Assembly: GCF_017876495.1 (NCBI RefSeq)
Contig: NZ_JAGIOB010000001.1
Span: 1,922,001-1,986,000 of the forward strand
Length of the DNA stretch: 64,000 nt
Reading direction: 5' to 3'
DNA from: Microlunatus capsulatus
Lineage (GTDB): Bacteria; Actinomycetota; Actinomycetes; Propionibacteriales; Propionibacteriaceae
The notes beneath the pieces were generated by a model. It worked only from the letters and a program-made list of their open reading frames with translations, was not told where the DNA came from and did no database searches. Each line of letters starts with the position of its first letter. Within the stretch, counting starts at the first letter, position 1. The position numbers were made by a program, and so were the translations under genes. Below, piece after piece: positions 32,900 through 42,351 of the stretch.

Positions 32900-33448
32900 A
32901 TGGTGTCCTCAGCACCAAGGAGCGGCAAGACCGGTAGCACGGTCCTGGCCCAGCTCATCCGGAACCGCCGCCAACAGCTCGGAATGAGCCGCCAGGACCT
33001 GGCTGACGTCACCGGCGTCCCGTACTCGACCGTCGCGCAGATCGAGACCGCCTACCGCGGCCTCTCCCCCGGCCGCCTTGGCGTCATCGCCCGCGCCCTC
33101 CAACTCGACCCCGCCGACCTGTACGACGTCCTCGCCAGCGAACCCTCACCGACCTCTACCAGAGCCGAGGGAACCCGGCCGAGCCAAGCAGCCGGCAGAG
33201 ACGACGACTCCTGGTACACCAACCCGGCTTACCTGGCAGCCACCAGAGCACCTGAAGCTGCAGCCCCGTCCGGCCCCCCTGCAGTCCCGGCCCTGCCAGA
33301 ATCTGACATCGTCAGCCGCGCGGTCGAATTGCTGTCACAGCTACCTGCCGGGCGACGGCTCGAGGCACTCGGGAAGGTCCAAGCTCGGCTGCTGTCAGAC
33401 CTCGTTCAACACGAAGCGCAGCGGATCACGCATCCGGACTACCAGTAG
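32900..33448 (+). CDS. Xre-family regulator with C-terminal extension
   Basis: A 182-aa regulator. The helix-turn-helix occupies residues about 15-75: LAQLIRNRRQQLGMSRQDLA, DVTGVPYSTVAQIETAYRGL, RLGVIARALQLDPADLYDVL. A Pro/Ala/Ser-rich linker follows, then a C-terminal helical segment (DIVSRAVELLSQLPAGRRLE) that may mediate dimerisation. AGGAGAGAG is directly before the ATG. It probably controls itself and the divergent VWA operon through the GCATAAYGC sites. Confidence 0.88.
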   Translation: MVSSAPRSGKTGSTVLAQLIRNRRQQLGMSRQDLADVTGVPYSTVAQIETAYRGLSPGRLGVIARALQLDPADLYDVLASEPSPTSTRAEGTRPSQAAGRDDDSWYTNPAYLAATRAPEAAAPSGPPAVPALPESDIVSRAVELLSQLPAGRRLEALGKVQARLLSDLVQHEAQRITHPDYQ

Positions 33449-33628
33449 GAATCGTCAAGGACGGTACAGCCGGATGAGCAGCTGGGGCGGCCGATCACTG
33501 GCCGTCATGGCCGTGGCGGGATGGCGCCCGTACGACGGTGAGATGTCACCCACTATCAGCCGGTGCGGACCCCCCGCGATCGGGCGAGCCGTCCGAGTCG
33601 GCGGACGCTCTAGGCGAGGATGTAGCGC

Positions 33629-35197
33629 ATGCCTGGCCACCTTTTCGTCCTCCGCGGCGACCTCACCCGCCTCGCCTGCGACGCAGTCGTCCTCTCCTGC
33701 GATGACCGCCTCAACATCAACCCGGTCTGGAAGCCCCTGCTGCCGGAGGGCCTCGCGCCCGGCGATCTGGATTGGCTGCGCCTCGACAACGACCGCATTG
33801 GCGACAATGTCATCCGACTTCCCCAGGTTGACAAACGCCGCATCTACGCAACCATCACGACGCCCACCAACTCAGACGCCACCCCAGGGACGGTGGCGCA
33901 GCGGATCGTTGACGGCATCCAAACTGCAGCGAGCGGCCTCCAGGCTCAAGACGGTCGGCACCTGCCGCTCATCGCCGTACCGCTCGTTGGTACCGGCACC
34001 GGCGGCCTGCGGGAGAGGCGTGGCGAGGTAATCGAGGCGCTGCTCCCCGCGCTCCGGAGAGCCGCCCAGGGCTTCGACATTGCGCTCGTGCTCTGGAATC
34101 GACCTGATCTCGCAGCAGTTCAGCACCGCCGCACCGACGGCGCCGACTGGACCGAACTCTCCCCACCTCTGAGGCTAGCCGCCGATCGCCTGGGTGAGCG
34201 GGCGGCACATGGGCAGCTGTCACTGTTCATCGGGGCGGGGGTATCCAGGCCGGTTGGTCTACCGGACTGGTGGAGCTTGCTCAAGGACCTGGCGCGTGAA
34301 GCCAACCTGGCGGTGGACTGGGCCGCGTCGGCCGACCCGGTGGAGGTCGCCACTCCGATTGTCGCCGAGCTCGGCGACCGCTTCCACGACGCGATTCGCG
34401 AACGGCTCGGAAGTTCCAAGCATGGGATCGGGCATGGTTTGCTAGCCGGACTCGCGGTCCGACAAATGGTGACCACCAACTTCGACCCGTGCATGGAGCT
34501 CGCCCTGGACGCCGAGTCCAGCGGCAAGTATCGGGTGCTCACCCGCCACATCTCGGACGCCAGCATGCCGTGGTTGCTGAAGCTCCACGGCGATATCAAC
34601 CGGCCTGGGTCCCTCGTCCTCGATGGCGCGCAGTACCAGACACATGCCGAGGAGTACGCAGCTCTGCACGGCGTCGTGCAGAGCCTCCTGCTGACTAGCC
34701 ACCTCCTGTTCGTCGGCTTCAGCATGACGGACCGAAACTTCCTAAAGATGGCCGCTGCAGTCGCCCGGGTACGGCGCGACGCCGTGGTCGAGGACGGGTC
34801 ACCCCTCCCACCGGCCGGGACCGCGCTCGCCCTCACTCAGCGCGACAGGCAGAACAACGACCTGAACTCCGAACTGGAGCTCCTCAACATGACCGACGAG
34901 GCCGATCCTGGGGCGGCCGCACGCATCCTGGAGATCTTCTTGGATCGGCTCGCCTGGACAGCCGCGAGGAATCGCAACCTATCCGCGGAGTACCTCCTGG
35001 ACGAGAGGTACGCCACCGGGCTGAACGCGGACGACCGCGCACTGCGTGCCGCGCTGCAAGCGTTCGAGGCTGGAGCCACAATGTCCGCGCGGCAGAGTGC
35101 TGGATGGGCGCGGGTCGAGGAAACATTGCTAGCTCTTGGCGGCACAGGTACCGCCACGTCTGGTCCCCATCCCGGCACGACCCGAGACCAGCACTAA
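33629..35197 (+). CDS. Macro-domain-like plus SIR2-domain protein (defence-type NADase)
   Basis: A 522-aa two-domain protein. Residues about 5-165 resemble a macro (ADP-ribose-binding) domain: FVLRGDLTRLACDAVVLSCD and PLVGTGTGGLRERRGEVIEA. Residues about 190-400 are a SIR2 fold: LSLFIGAGVSRPVGLPDWWS, MVTTNFDPCMELA (catalytic Asn), LLKLHGDINRPGSL (catalytic His) and LLFVGFSMTDRNFLKMAAAV. A helical C-terminus follows. SIR2 domains of this type in Thoeris ThsA, DSR1/2 and SIR2-pAgo systems deplete NAD on infection. The macro domain may sense a nucleotide signal, as SLOG/macro parts do in some relatives. It stands alone; there is no TIR gene nearby. The gap 33449-33628 has no gene. Confidence 0.85.
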   Translation: MPGHLFVLRGDLTRLACDAVVLSCDDRLNINPVWKPLLPEGLAPGDLDWLRLDNDRIGDNVIRLPQVDKRRIYATITTPTNSDATPGTVAQRIVDGIQTAASGLQAQDGRHLPLIAVPLVGTGTGGLRERRGEVIEALLPALRRAAQGFDIALVLWNRPDLAAVQHRRTDGADWTELSPPLRLAADRLGERAAHGQLSLFIGAGVSRPVGLPDWWSLLKDLAREANLAVDWAASADPVEVATPIVAELGDRFHDAIRERLGSSKHGIGHGLLAGLAVRQMVTTNFDPCMELALDAESSGKYRVLTRHISDASMPWLLKLHGDINRPGSLVLDGAQYQTHAEEYAALHGVVQSLLLTSHLLFVGFSMTDRNFLKMAAAVARVRRDAVVEDGSPLPPAGTALALTQRDRQNNDLNSELELLNMTDEADPGAAARILEIFLDRLAWTAARNRNLSAEYLLDERYATGLNADDRALRAALQAFEAGATMSARQSAGWARVEETLLALGGTGTATSGPHPGTTRDQH

Positions 35198-35399
35198 TCG
35201 ACAGCTGCGCCGCTCTATCGCTGAAGGAAGTGAGCAGACACCGACCCTTTCGGCAAGAACCGAGGACCGTCAGCGGTGCTCGGTGAGGAGCGCTGACTGC
35301 GGCCAGGCGGTGGGCCCGTCGACCGGATGGTGGCTTACGCGGCTCTTCACAGATCAAGGTGTAGTGGTGGCCAGCGCATCGTTTGGCGAGGTTGGAGTT

Positions 35400-35448
35400 G
35401 AGGTCTTCCCATGATGCCAGTCCTCACACAACCCACCAGGAAGACCTC
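35400..35448 (+). promoter_or_regulatory. Inverted repeat before the transposase remnant
   Basis: GAGGTCTTCC (35400-35409) and GGAAGACCTC (35439-35448) are perfect 10-bp arms just before the GTG start, a possible attenuator of transposase expression. Confidence 0.45.
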
Positions 35449-35451
35449 GAC

Positions 35452-35710
35452 GTGGTTGACGCTACCTTTGCTTGTCCTGACCTGACCACCTTCTGCCGGC
35501 TGGACGAGATCGGCTTGGAGGCTGCCGCGCAACGACTGGAGCCCCGCCCGGGCGGTGCTGGCTTGCCGAGTGGCGACGTTTGAAGAGTGGTGCCGCAGGT
35601 GCGGATGACAGGGCAGAGCGCCAGACACCGTAATGCGCCGGCTTGCGCACGCGCCATTCGACCTGGACTGGCTGAGCCGGGGTACGGGCAACTGCGCCGA
35701 GCAACCTGTC
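35452..35710 (+). pseudogene. ISL3 transposase N-terminus, frameshifted fragment
   Basis: From a GTG at 35452 the frame reads ATFACPDLTTFCRLDEIGLE and AAAQRLEP. After a shift near 35545 it continues RAVLACRVATFEEWCRRCG, and after another near 35607 RAPDTVMRRLAHAPF. These are the consecutive blocks of the ISL3 transposase N-terminal zinc region, with the Cys pair C-R-R-C. At least two frameshifts and loss of the catalytic domain make it dead. Confidence 0.7.
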
Positions 35711-35716
35711 ACAGGG

Positions 35717-38700
35717 CTAATCATCCCTCATATAGGTGCGTCGCGCCTGGGGATGGTCAGGAGTTGCCACATAGGCCGCGCCAACGTTCAATTTCTCGAT
35801 CTCGACACTTAGGTCCAGTCCGCTTCGCCCGCGCAGGTACCCGGAAACGGCGCGGGAGGCGGGGTGGTTGGTCCGGAAGACGATCTTAGTGCCGGCGTTG
35901 CCCAGGACGTCCTTGTGGAAGTCGTCGGCGCTCTGGCTGGCCACGATGACGCTGATCCCGTACTTTCGGCCCTCTTTCATGAGTTTCGGTAGCGTCACGT
36001 CACGTGCCATCCGATGTGCCTCGTCGAGTACGACTGCCAGCTTCAGCGTGTGGTCCTGCGGCCAGTTGAACATCTCACGGTAGATCTTGCGTAAGATGAA
36101 GGAGGCCGCGAAAAGCTGCACTTCTTCAAGCCCTAGCTGGCTCAAGTCCACGACGACGCCACCGCGATAAGCGTTGAGGAGGTCGAACGCCGTATCCGCA
36201 TCGTCGCGGAAAAGGCCAAAGTCGGTCATCGGCCGAAGCCTCTGCCGCGCGTTGCGGCCGCGAGCGTTGGCCTCGGCGATCTCCACCGCATCGCCAAATT
36301 CGCTGATGACCGGAACGCTGTCCCCCCGATTGACGCCCTGCCACCCGCGAGCCGAGTACATCGCTTGAAGAGCGTCGTAAACATGGTTGCGCTGAATCTC
36401 ACCGAGCTTGGTGACGTACGCGACGATCTCTGATATTTCCCAGGCGGTCGTGTTGATAGGTCGCCCCACACGGACATCCGCCTCGAAAGGACTGAAGGGC
36501 AAGCCCTCAGCGGCGTTCAGCACCGTGGAGCCGGACGGCGGATCCGCGGCCATGTCACCATGGAAGTCAAATACTAGCGACGGCAGGCCTTGGTCGGCGA
36601 AGCTTCGAATGATGTGCCGGGTCGTCACCGACTTGCCCTGTCCCGGGATACCGATGATGAATGCGTGAGGGCTGCCCTGGGTGCTGACGCGCCACAGCAC
36701 GTCAGAGGAGCTCGCATCAACACCCAGGACGGTCTCGACCTCGCGGGGATTCTTCGGATCGATCGGCTTTCCCGTCCCTGGACCTTCACCTCCTTCGGAA
36801 CCCGAGGGCGCAGGCGTCGCAGCCGGGAGCTCGTTCCTCGGGGCGCTCGTCCACCGCGCTCTTCGGCGCGAGTCCGGGCTAGCGCCGTCCGAGTCCGAAC
36901 CGGCGGACTGCTCGCCCTCCGTCGGCGACCTTGGATCATCCTTGGCTGCAGCTTGACTCTCGAGTTTCCAAAGGGGATCGGGCTGCTGCGTCGCATGCGC
37001 GGGCGCGGGCTGGGGTTCCGGGCGGGATGCGGGCGTCGGCGAGGCCGGATTCCCGGCGCGCCGCTGAGCCGGGAGCCCGGGTGACATCGGCGCGTCGGGT
37101 TCGGAGCGCGCGGAGGGCATCGGCAGCACGGTGGTGAAGCCGAGGTTGCCCAAGTCGTTGGCCGTTAAGACGTTTAGGGGGACCTCCCCGTACTTCTTCT
37201 TAAAACCCTCACCGCCGGCCAGACTGATGACGTACCCGCGCAGGGAGATCTCCGGGACCACCTGGCCCTCGATTACCCGATCGATGTGACGGTGAACCTC
37301 GGCAGCCCTTTCCTCCGCGATAAGGCCATGTCGGGCAGATCGGTCGGCGTAGTAATGAAGGATGCTCGCCAACCGCGCGAGCTGCAGCTTGACGTCGATG
37401 CGAGGAGGATCGTTGGCGAAAAATCGCGATTGCAGCACACGCTTGGTGTCCTGCAACTGGTCGACGATGTGGTCGGCAAGCATCTGCGGCAGGCGCGCCT
37501 CCTTGCGGGACTTCACCTCGATGCATTCGATCTTGAAGGATCGCTGACTGACGCGCACGAGCAACAGGTCACACCGATGCCCTGCTCCCTCATCGCGCGC
37601 CGCGACGCCGAAGATCTCCGGGTGGGCGTCGACAGGCACCACGATCAGCCCCTCCAGGTCCCCCCGTTCGCGAAGGTGGGCGATCACTGCTGCCAGAGCG
37701 ACCGCCTCGCGGGCATGGTTTGTGTTCTCGAGTAACCGCAGCGCCAGCCGCCCGGAGACAACGGCTAGCGTCGACAGCACCCCGCCCACGCTGTCCTGAA
37801 CCTCGGCGAGGCCGAGATCGCGCATCGCCTCCTCCAGGAGGAGTTCCACCTCGCGACGGTTCGCCGTAGTCACGGTGAGGCGCTCACCAATGCCCTCGAC
37901 GAAGTCCGGCGCGTAGTCGAGGATGTACGACTTGCCAATCGCCCCGGTGGCGCCCGACTCGAACAGGTCGACGCCGATGAACCGGTCGATGCCGATCACC
38001 CAGTCCGACCGGCCATGGGCAGCGCCGATGCGGGCCTGGTGCTCGCCATCCAGCACCACTCTCACGGCTGGGACAGTGCCGTCCGGTCCTGAGGCAAGGC
38101 GTGCCACTGCTCGTTGATGAGTTCGGTGCACGACTGGTAGTTCGCCGTCGCTGCCCCCGGCCGCGGGGCCGGTCGCCGGGACACTCTCCCAAACGAGGTC
38201 GCCGGCCGCACTGAACGATCGAGTCACAATAGGCACGAGGAGGTCCTCGAACGCCGGCCGGCGCTCGGGGTCCGCGCCGAACTCAACTTTAGGGGCGCCG
38301 ATGTCCTGAATGACGGTCAGGTGGGCGTCCTGCAGATCCGTCTTGAGTTGGTCTACAGGCCGCACGGACAGAGACAGCGGCGGCGTCAGGTGGGTGGTCT
38401 TGCGGGCGAGTTCGCGCCGCCGCAGGGATTGCTGCAGGCCTGAGAGAGCGGCAACGGGGTGGGTGTAGGACGGGCTGTCAGAGTAGGCCAAGATCTCCAA
38501 CCGCCGCGGGTCCTCCTCGTCCTCCTCCTCGCTAACCTGTACGGGTTCGCGAAGAGCGCCAGCGAGCAGCTCACCGGAACCTGGGTTCACCGCGAGCACC
38601 CGCAGCGTGCCGCCGGGGTTGTGCGCGGCCTCGTAAGCCTGGATCCGCTCCGCCACCATCTGCGACGACGCGCGCATGGTGGAACCGGCCCGCTGAAGCT

Positions 38701-40741
38701 CGAGCACCGAGGCCACGGACTCGGCAGCCGCTTCGCTGTCGACGTTGCTAGGGACCAAGTAAAGGCCGGAGCCGAAAGTCAGCTCTTCGGTATACACCGC
38801 GAGCGCGCCGTCAACCGGAACGGTGAACGGCAGGTTGGCGGGTACGACCTGCGTCACGAGGCCGGCGTCGACCATGTGCGCGCGCGCGCCGCGCGGTGTC
38901 AGCTCGGTCAGCTGGTGGGCCCAGTCCCGCAGGACGCGGTCATGAGTCGCCGCCCACACCGCACGCAGCGGGTGCGTTGGGAGGACGACGACCGCACGAA
39001 TGACCGTGTTGCTACGCAGGACATCGATTGAGACGGTGTCCATACGCAGCAGGTCGTCAAGTTGTTGGCCGGGGAGTTCCAGCGCGCGCTTGTAGGTCGC
39101 GCCGTACGCCACGGCGAGGTCGCGCAGCACATCATCCCAGGCGGCCGACTCGACCGTGTCGCGGTGCGGCGTCCCCGCCAGAGCGGACAGGAACTCAGCG
39201 CGCGCTCGCCGGAGCGCGGTGGGGAGCGGCAGTTCGACCTGTTGAACCCGGTCAAGGTCGAGCGGGGTGCCGTGGGATCCGCTAGCGCGTAAGTGGACAG
39301 GCCGATCGGGCCGGGCAGTAGCCGCTCGCTGCCAGCTGATCAGCGGGGCACAGATCCGGACTTGGACCGCGCGCTTGTTGCCCAACCGCAGGGAGAAGAC
39401 CTGCCCGTCCAGGTCCCAGGAGACCAGATCCTCGGATAGGTCATCGAGACCGTCGAGAGCGGCGCGGACCACGGCCTCGGGGACACTCGCGGCTGCGGTC
39501 CGTCGGGTCTTCGTCTCACCCACCTGAGCGCCGACGATCTGGAACTCCTGGCTGTCCGCGGCCGCGAGCTCGCCTGAGGTGAGGTTGACTGACTCCCCGT
39601 GCTCCCCGATCGCACGGACGCTCACTACGAAGCGGGTGCCGTCGGTCAGGGAGTCCTCATCGAGGGCAACCTTCACAGTGCCCTGGCGGCGAGCGCCAGC
39701 GATCACGGTCAAGGCGAGTGGCTCGGTGTCATCGGTGCGCAGATCGTTCGGTGGCACCACGGACAACTCCCACGAGGCGACTACGGCCACGTTGGCGGGT
39801 GCCGTCCTCCACTTGACTGTGACCGACCCGACGCCACCCTCGGGGACCTCTAGGACCAACTGGCCGTCAGCTCCCTGCTTGAGCTTGCTCCATTTCTCGA
39901 CCGTGCCGGCCGCCCTCGTGAAGGGGACGACCTCGAGCTCGTCGATGTCCTCGGCGATGTCTTCAGCTAGGACCCACTTGTCGAAGGTGAGCTCGGGGAA
40001 GTGCTCGGCAATTGCTTGAGTCCAAAGACGCGGGTTGGCAAGCTGAGCTCCGCGCTGCTCGCAGAACCGGCGCAGAGGGCCCCGCCACGGCCCATCCTGA
40101 AGTCCCGCGACGGTGAACCGCTCGTCCATCGCAGCCGAGGGACGAGTCGGGCGGCTGATCGCCTGCACCGCCAGCCGGTTCCGCTCGACGCGGTCGCCCG
40201 GGTGTTCGGCGTGGTCGGGCACCAGCCCGACCATCCACAGGTGCCGCCCGAAAGTGGCCTCACTGGGCTCGACGCAGAGCTGGGCCAAGAATTCCGTCCA
40301 GGCCTCTTGACGCTGAGCACGGAGCCAGCGGCGGTTACGGGTAGCCAGCTCGCGGACGCCCTGGTCGCCGATGCGGTTAAGCAGCAGTCGCTCGACATGG
40401 TGGTAAGCGGCCAGGACAGGGATGCGTCGGAAGGAGTTATCGAGGGAGCTGGCGGCGTGGCCCTCTCCTGCTGGCACCACCAGGACGCACGGTTGTCGCT
40501 TGCGATTACGGATCTCGATCGCACGCTCTGCGGCGATGTCCAGGTTCCCTTGAGGCCTGGCCCGGAGCACGTGAATGGCGGCCGCCGGCAGCTTCTGAGA
40601 GAGGGCAGATGCAAGGTCGGGCGCTAGCGCCGTGTTCACATCGTCGACGCGCACGCAGTGTCCCGCCTCGGCCTGGTCGAGTATCGAAGCGATGTACTCA
40701 GCGAGGGTGGACGTGAGCACCCCATTGGCGGACGCCGTCAC
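35717..40741 (-). CDS. Large DptH-like protein: PD-(D/E)XK plus HerA/FtsK-type ATPase
   Basis: A 1674-aa protein, last gene of cassette A; its ATG overlaps the previous stop by 4 nt. The N-terminal half recalls DptH/BrxC-like proteins (AIEIRNRKRQPCVLVVPAGE). Near residues 1045-1080 there is a PD-(D/E)XK-like site: HRCDLLLVRVSQRSFKIECI and EVKSRKE, with Asp, Glu and Lys placed normally. A disordered Pro/Ser linker (about 1190-1320) leads to a HerA-type ATPase: Walker A IIGIPGQGKSVTTRH (about 1365), DFHGDMA, Walker B LAVVLDEAHR (about 1570), and VIVASQSADDF sensor. Length and domain order match DptH, the ATPase of phosphorothioate-dependent restriction, but no modification genes are present. 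A role as DNA-translocating nuclease is inferred. Confidence 0.75.
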   Translation of the reverse strand: MTASANGVLTSTLAEYIASILDQAEAGHCVRVDDVNTALAPDLASALSQKLPAAAIHVLRARPQGNLDIAAERAIEIRNRKRQPCVLVVPAGEGHAASSLDNSFRRIPVLAAYHHVERLLLNRIGDQGVRELATRNRRWLRAQRQEAWTEFLAQLCVEPSEATFGRHLWMVGLVPDHAEHPGDRVERNRLAVQAISRPTRPSAAMDERFTVAGLQDGPWRGPLRRFCEQRGAQLANPRLWTQAIAEHFPELTFDKWVLAEDIAEDIDELEVVPFTRAAGTVEKWSKLKQGADGQLVLEVPEGGVGSVTVKWRTAPANVAVVASWELSVVPPNDLRTDDTEPLALTVIAGARRQGTVKVALDEDSLTDGTRFVVSVRAIGEHGESVNLTSGELAAADSQEFQIVGAQVGETKTRRTAAASVPEAVVRAALDGLDDLSEDLVSWDLDGQVFSLRLGNKRAVQVRICAPLISWQRAATARPDRPVHLRASGSHGTPLDLDRVQQVELPLPTALRRARAEFLSALAGTPHRDTVESAAWDDVLRDLAVAYGATYKRALELPGQQLDDLLRMDTVSIDVLRSNTVIRAVVVLPTHPLRAVWAATHDRVLRDWAHQLTELTPRGARAHMVDAGLVTQVVPANLPFTVPVDGALAVYTEELTFGSGLYLVPSNVDSEAAAESVASVLELQRAGSTMRASSQMVAERIQAYEAAHNPGGTLRVLAVNPGSGELLAGALREPVQVSEEEDEEDPRRLEILAYSDSPSYTHPVAALSGLQQSLRRRELARKTTHLTPPLSLSVRPVDQLKTDLQDAHLTVIQDIGAPKVEFGADPERRPAFEDLLVPIVTRSFSAAGDLVWESVPATGPAAGGSDGELPVVHRTHQRAVARLASGPDGTVPAVRVVLDGEHQARIGAAHGRSDWVIGIDRFIGVDLFESGATGAIGKSYILDYAPDFVEGIGERLTVTTANRREVELLLEEAMRDLGLAEVQDSVGGVLSTLAVVSGRLALRLLENTNHAREAVALAAVIAHLRERGDLEGLIVVPVDAHPEIFGVAARDEGAGHRCDLLLVRVSQRSFKIECIEVKSRKEARLPQMLADHIVDQLQDTKRVLQSRFFANDPPRIDVKLQLARLASILHYYADRSARHGLIAEERAAEVHRHIDRVIEGQVVPEISLRGYVISLAGGEGFKKKYGEVPLNVLTANDLGNLGFTTVLPMPSARSEPDAPMSPGLPAQRRAGNPASPTPASRPEPQPAPAHATQQPDPLWKLESQAAAKDDPRSPTEGEQSAGSDSDGASPDSRRRARWTSAPRNELPAATPAPSGSEGGEGPGTGKPIDPKNPREVETVLGVDASSSDVLWRVSTQGSPHAFIIGIPGQGKSVTTRHIIRSFADQGLPSLVFDFHGDMAADPPSGSTVLNAAEGLPFSPFEADVRVGRPINTTAWEISEIVAYVTKLGEIQRNHVYDALQAMYSARGWQGVNRGDSVPVISEFGDAVEIAEANARGRNARQRLRPMTDFGLFRDDADTAFDLLNAYRGGVVVDLSQLGLEEVQLFAASFILRKIYREMFNWPQDHTLKLAVVLDEAHRMARDVTLPKLMKEGRKYGISVIVASQSADDFHKDVLGNAGTKIVFRTNHPASRAVSGYLRGRSGLDLSVEIEKLNVGAAYVATPDHPQARRTYMRDD

Positions 40742-42351
40742 TTGACCGACTCCCTGGGTCGGGTCACGAACTGGGCATTGAAGTCGTCGGAGAGTCCTTC
40801 GAAACAGCCAAGCAGCTTCATGCGCTGGGTAAAGGCGGACAAATTCGCCGCCGCGCCGACACGGGCGTCGGCGGAGTCGAGGTCCGCCGGGGGTGAGGCG
40901 ATGAGGATGCCGAAGCGTCGCTCAAGTCGGGCCAGAACCTCTCGGATGGGCAGTCTGGTCGTCGTTCGCTGTCCGCTAGCGTCGACGAAGATGATGCATA
41001 GGAGCGCGACCAGCGCCTCGTCGGACAGCGAGTAGCGCCAGCTTCCGCGGGAACGCAGGTCGCCCTTGAGGACCCCGTACGGCTTCTTGATACCTCCGGT
41101 GGAGTGGAACCACTTGACCTGGTTTTCCAGACCGCGCCTGCGGAGCCCCTCGACAAGGATCGCGGTGAGTTGATCGGCGGCGGTGAGGCCCCCGGACGCC
41201 CTCACCTCTGCGATGTAAGCGCGGCCCTCGTCCTCCGGCGCGAGCGCGGCCTCGACCGCGCTGACCTGCATTTGTAGGGCCATCTGCATCATGCCGTCGT
41301 CCCTCAAGGCGGCAAGCGCGGCGAGCCGGGACGCCGCAGTCTCACCCAGATCCGGCTTGGTCGGTAGTAGCACGACGGCTTCTTGTAGCGAGCGAAGCAG
41401 CAGTCGGTCGCCGAAGAACGTGCGCATTACCTCGAGGTCACGCTGGACTGACATGCGGGATAACTCGTCGGAAGGGTGACCGCGCAGGCGCACGAAATCG
41501 AAGTACTGCGCACAGGGGTTTTCGGATGCAGGCAGCTCGGCCCCGCTGGCGAGCAGGGACCGCACGGCGTGCGCAGTAACCAGAGGTAGCTGAAACAGGC
41601 GCAGGCTCAGCAGGGTTGAGAGGTGCATATACGCCTCGGCAACCGGCAGCTTCGGGCCGTAAAACGTGAGGAATTCGAGGAGGTCCCGGCTCAGGGGATC
41701 GACGGCGAGAGGTACGGGCGGGTCGAGCGGCTCAAGGTCCCGGTTATGCGCCTCGTTGCCCTCAAACTGCTCGATGAACCGGAGGGCGAGAAGAGTGTCG
41801 ATGTCCACCTCGGACCCGTCGTAGGTCGGATTCGTCGACGGAAACGGCCCTAGCTCGACGCCTCGGCCGAAGGTGCGCAGGAATAGGCCCTGGATCACGG
41901 CGGACTCGTTGTCGTCCCCACGAGCCTTGAGGGTACGCGCCATTGCCTTGTAGGCGAGGGCGTCCGCCCGACGGTTGCGGGACTGGCTCCGCGGTAGTCC
42001 GCTGCGATAGGCCGCAATGGTAAGTGGGCGGAGGTAGCCCATCTGAACAATGTCGCGTCGCAGCCCTGCCGTCTCCTGAACCAAGACGGAGGCGCGAATC
42101 CACCCGTCGAGGACTTCGAGCCCCCGGTCGCTTTCAACCCCGATGAGGTGCGGGGACCGCTGCAACTTCGCGAGGTAGCCGTCATAGTCCTTCGTGTCCA
42201 CCCGCGAACCGGACACTCGGCCCCGCTTGACGGCCCGCTCGAGGATCTTGGTCATCATCCGGTCGATGTCGGTGTCGTTGAGTTCGACGTTGATGACGTT
42301 CTCGGTTACAAGCGAGTTCTGCGTAAGTCCCTTGGGGATCGCGAAGGTCAC
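40738..42351 (-). CDS. Uncharacterised 537-aa protein of cassette A (DptG position)
   Basis: A soluble, mostly helical protein with no motif I recognise. It begins MTFAIPKGLTQNSLVTENVI and has conserved-looking stretches GYLRPLTIAAYRSGLPRSQS, FLTFYGPKLPVAEAYMHL and LVALLCIIFVDASGQRTTTR. It overlaps both neighbours by 4 nt (ATGA), so it must be made in ratio with them. It sits between an ATPase of DptF type and one of DptH type, the place of dptG in dptFGH; size is also similar. That is the only basis for a DptG-like label. Confidence 0.6.
   Translation of the reverse strand: MTFAIPKGLTQNSLVTENVINVELNDTDIDRMMTKILERAVKRGRVSGSRVDTKDYDGYLAKLQRSPHLIGVESDRGLEVLDGWIRASVLVQETAGLRRDIVQMGYLRPLTIAAYRSGLPRSQSRNRRADALAYKAMARTLKARGDDNESAVIQGLFLRTFGRGVELGPFPSTNPTYDGSEVDIDTLLALRFIEQFEGNEAHNRDLEPLDPPVPLAVDPLSRDLLEFLTFYGPKLPVAEAYMHLSTLLSLRLFQLPLVTAHAVRSLLASGAELPASENPCAQYFDFVRLRGHPSDELSRMSVQRDLEVMRTFFGDRLLLRSLQEAVVLLPTKPDLGETAASRLAALAALRDDGMMQMALQMQVSAVEAALAPEDEGRAYIAEVRASGGLTAADQLTAILVEGLRRRGLENQVKWFHSTGGIKKPYGVLKGDLRSRGSWRYSLSDEALVALLCIIFVDASGQRTTTRLPIREVLARLERRFGILIASPPADLDSADARVGAAANLSAFTQRMKLLGCFEGLSDDFNAQFVTRPRESVK

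Larger units (their letters stand above)
35341..35712 (+). mobile_element. ISL3-family insertion sequence remnant
   Basis: The left end GGCTCTTCACAGATC (35341 on) has the GGCTCTTC start typical of ISL3-family inverted repeats (for example IS1207 type). About 110 bp of leader and a decayed transposase N-terminus follow; the rest of the element and its right end are missing before 35717. It lies between the SIR2 gene and the 3' end of the large ATPase gene. The region 35198-35340 holds no gene. Confidence 0.65.
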
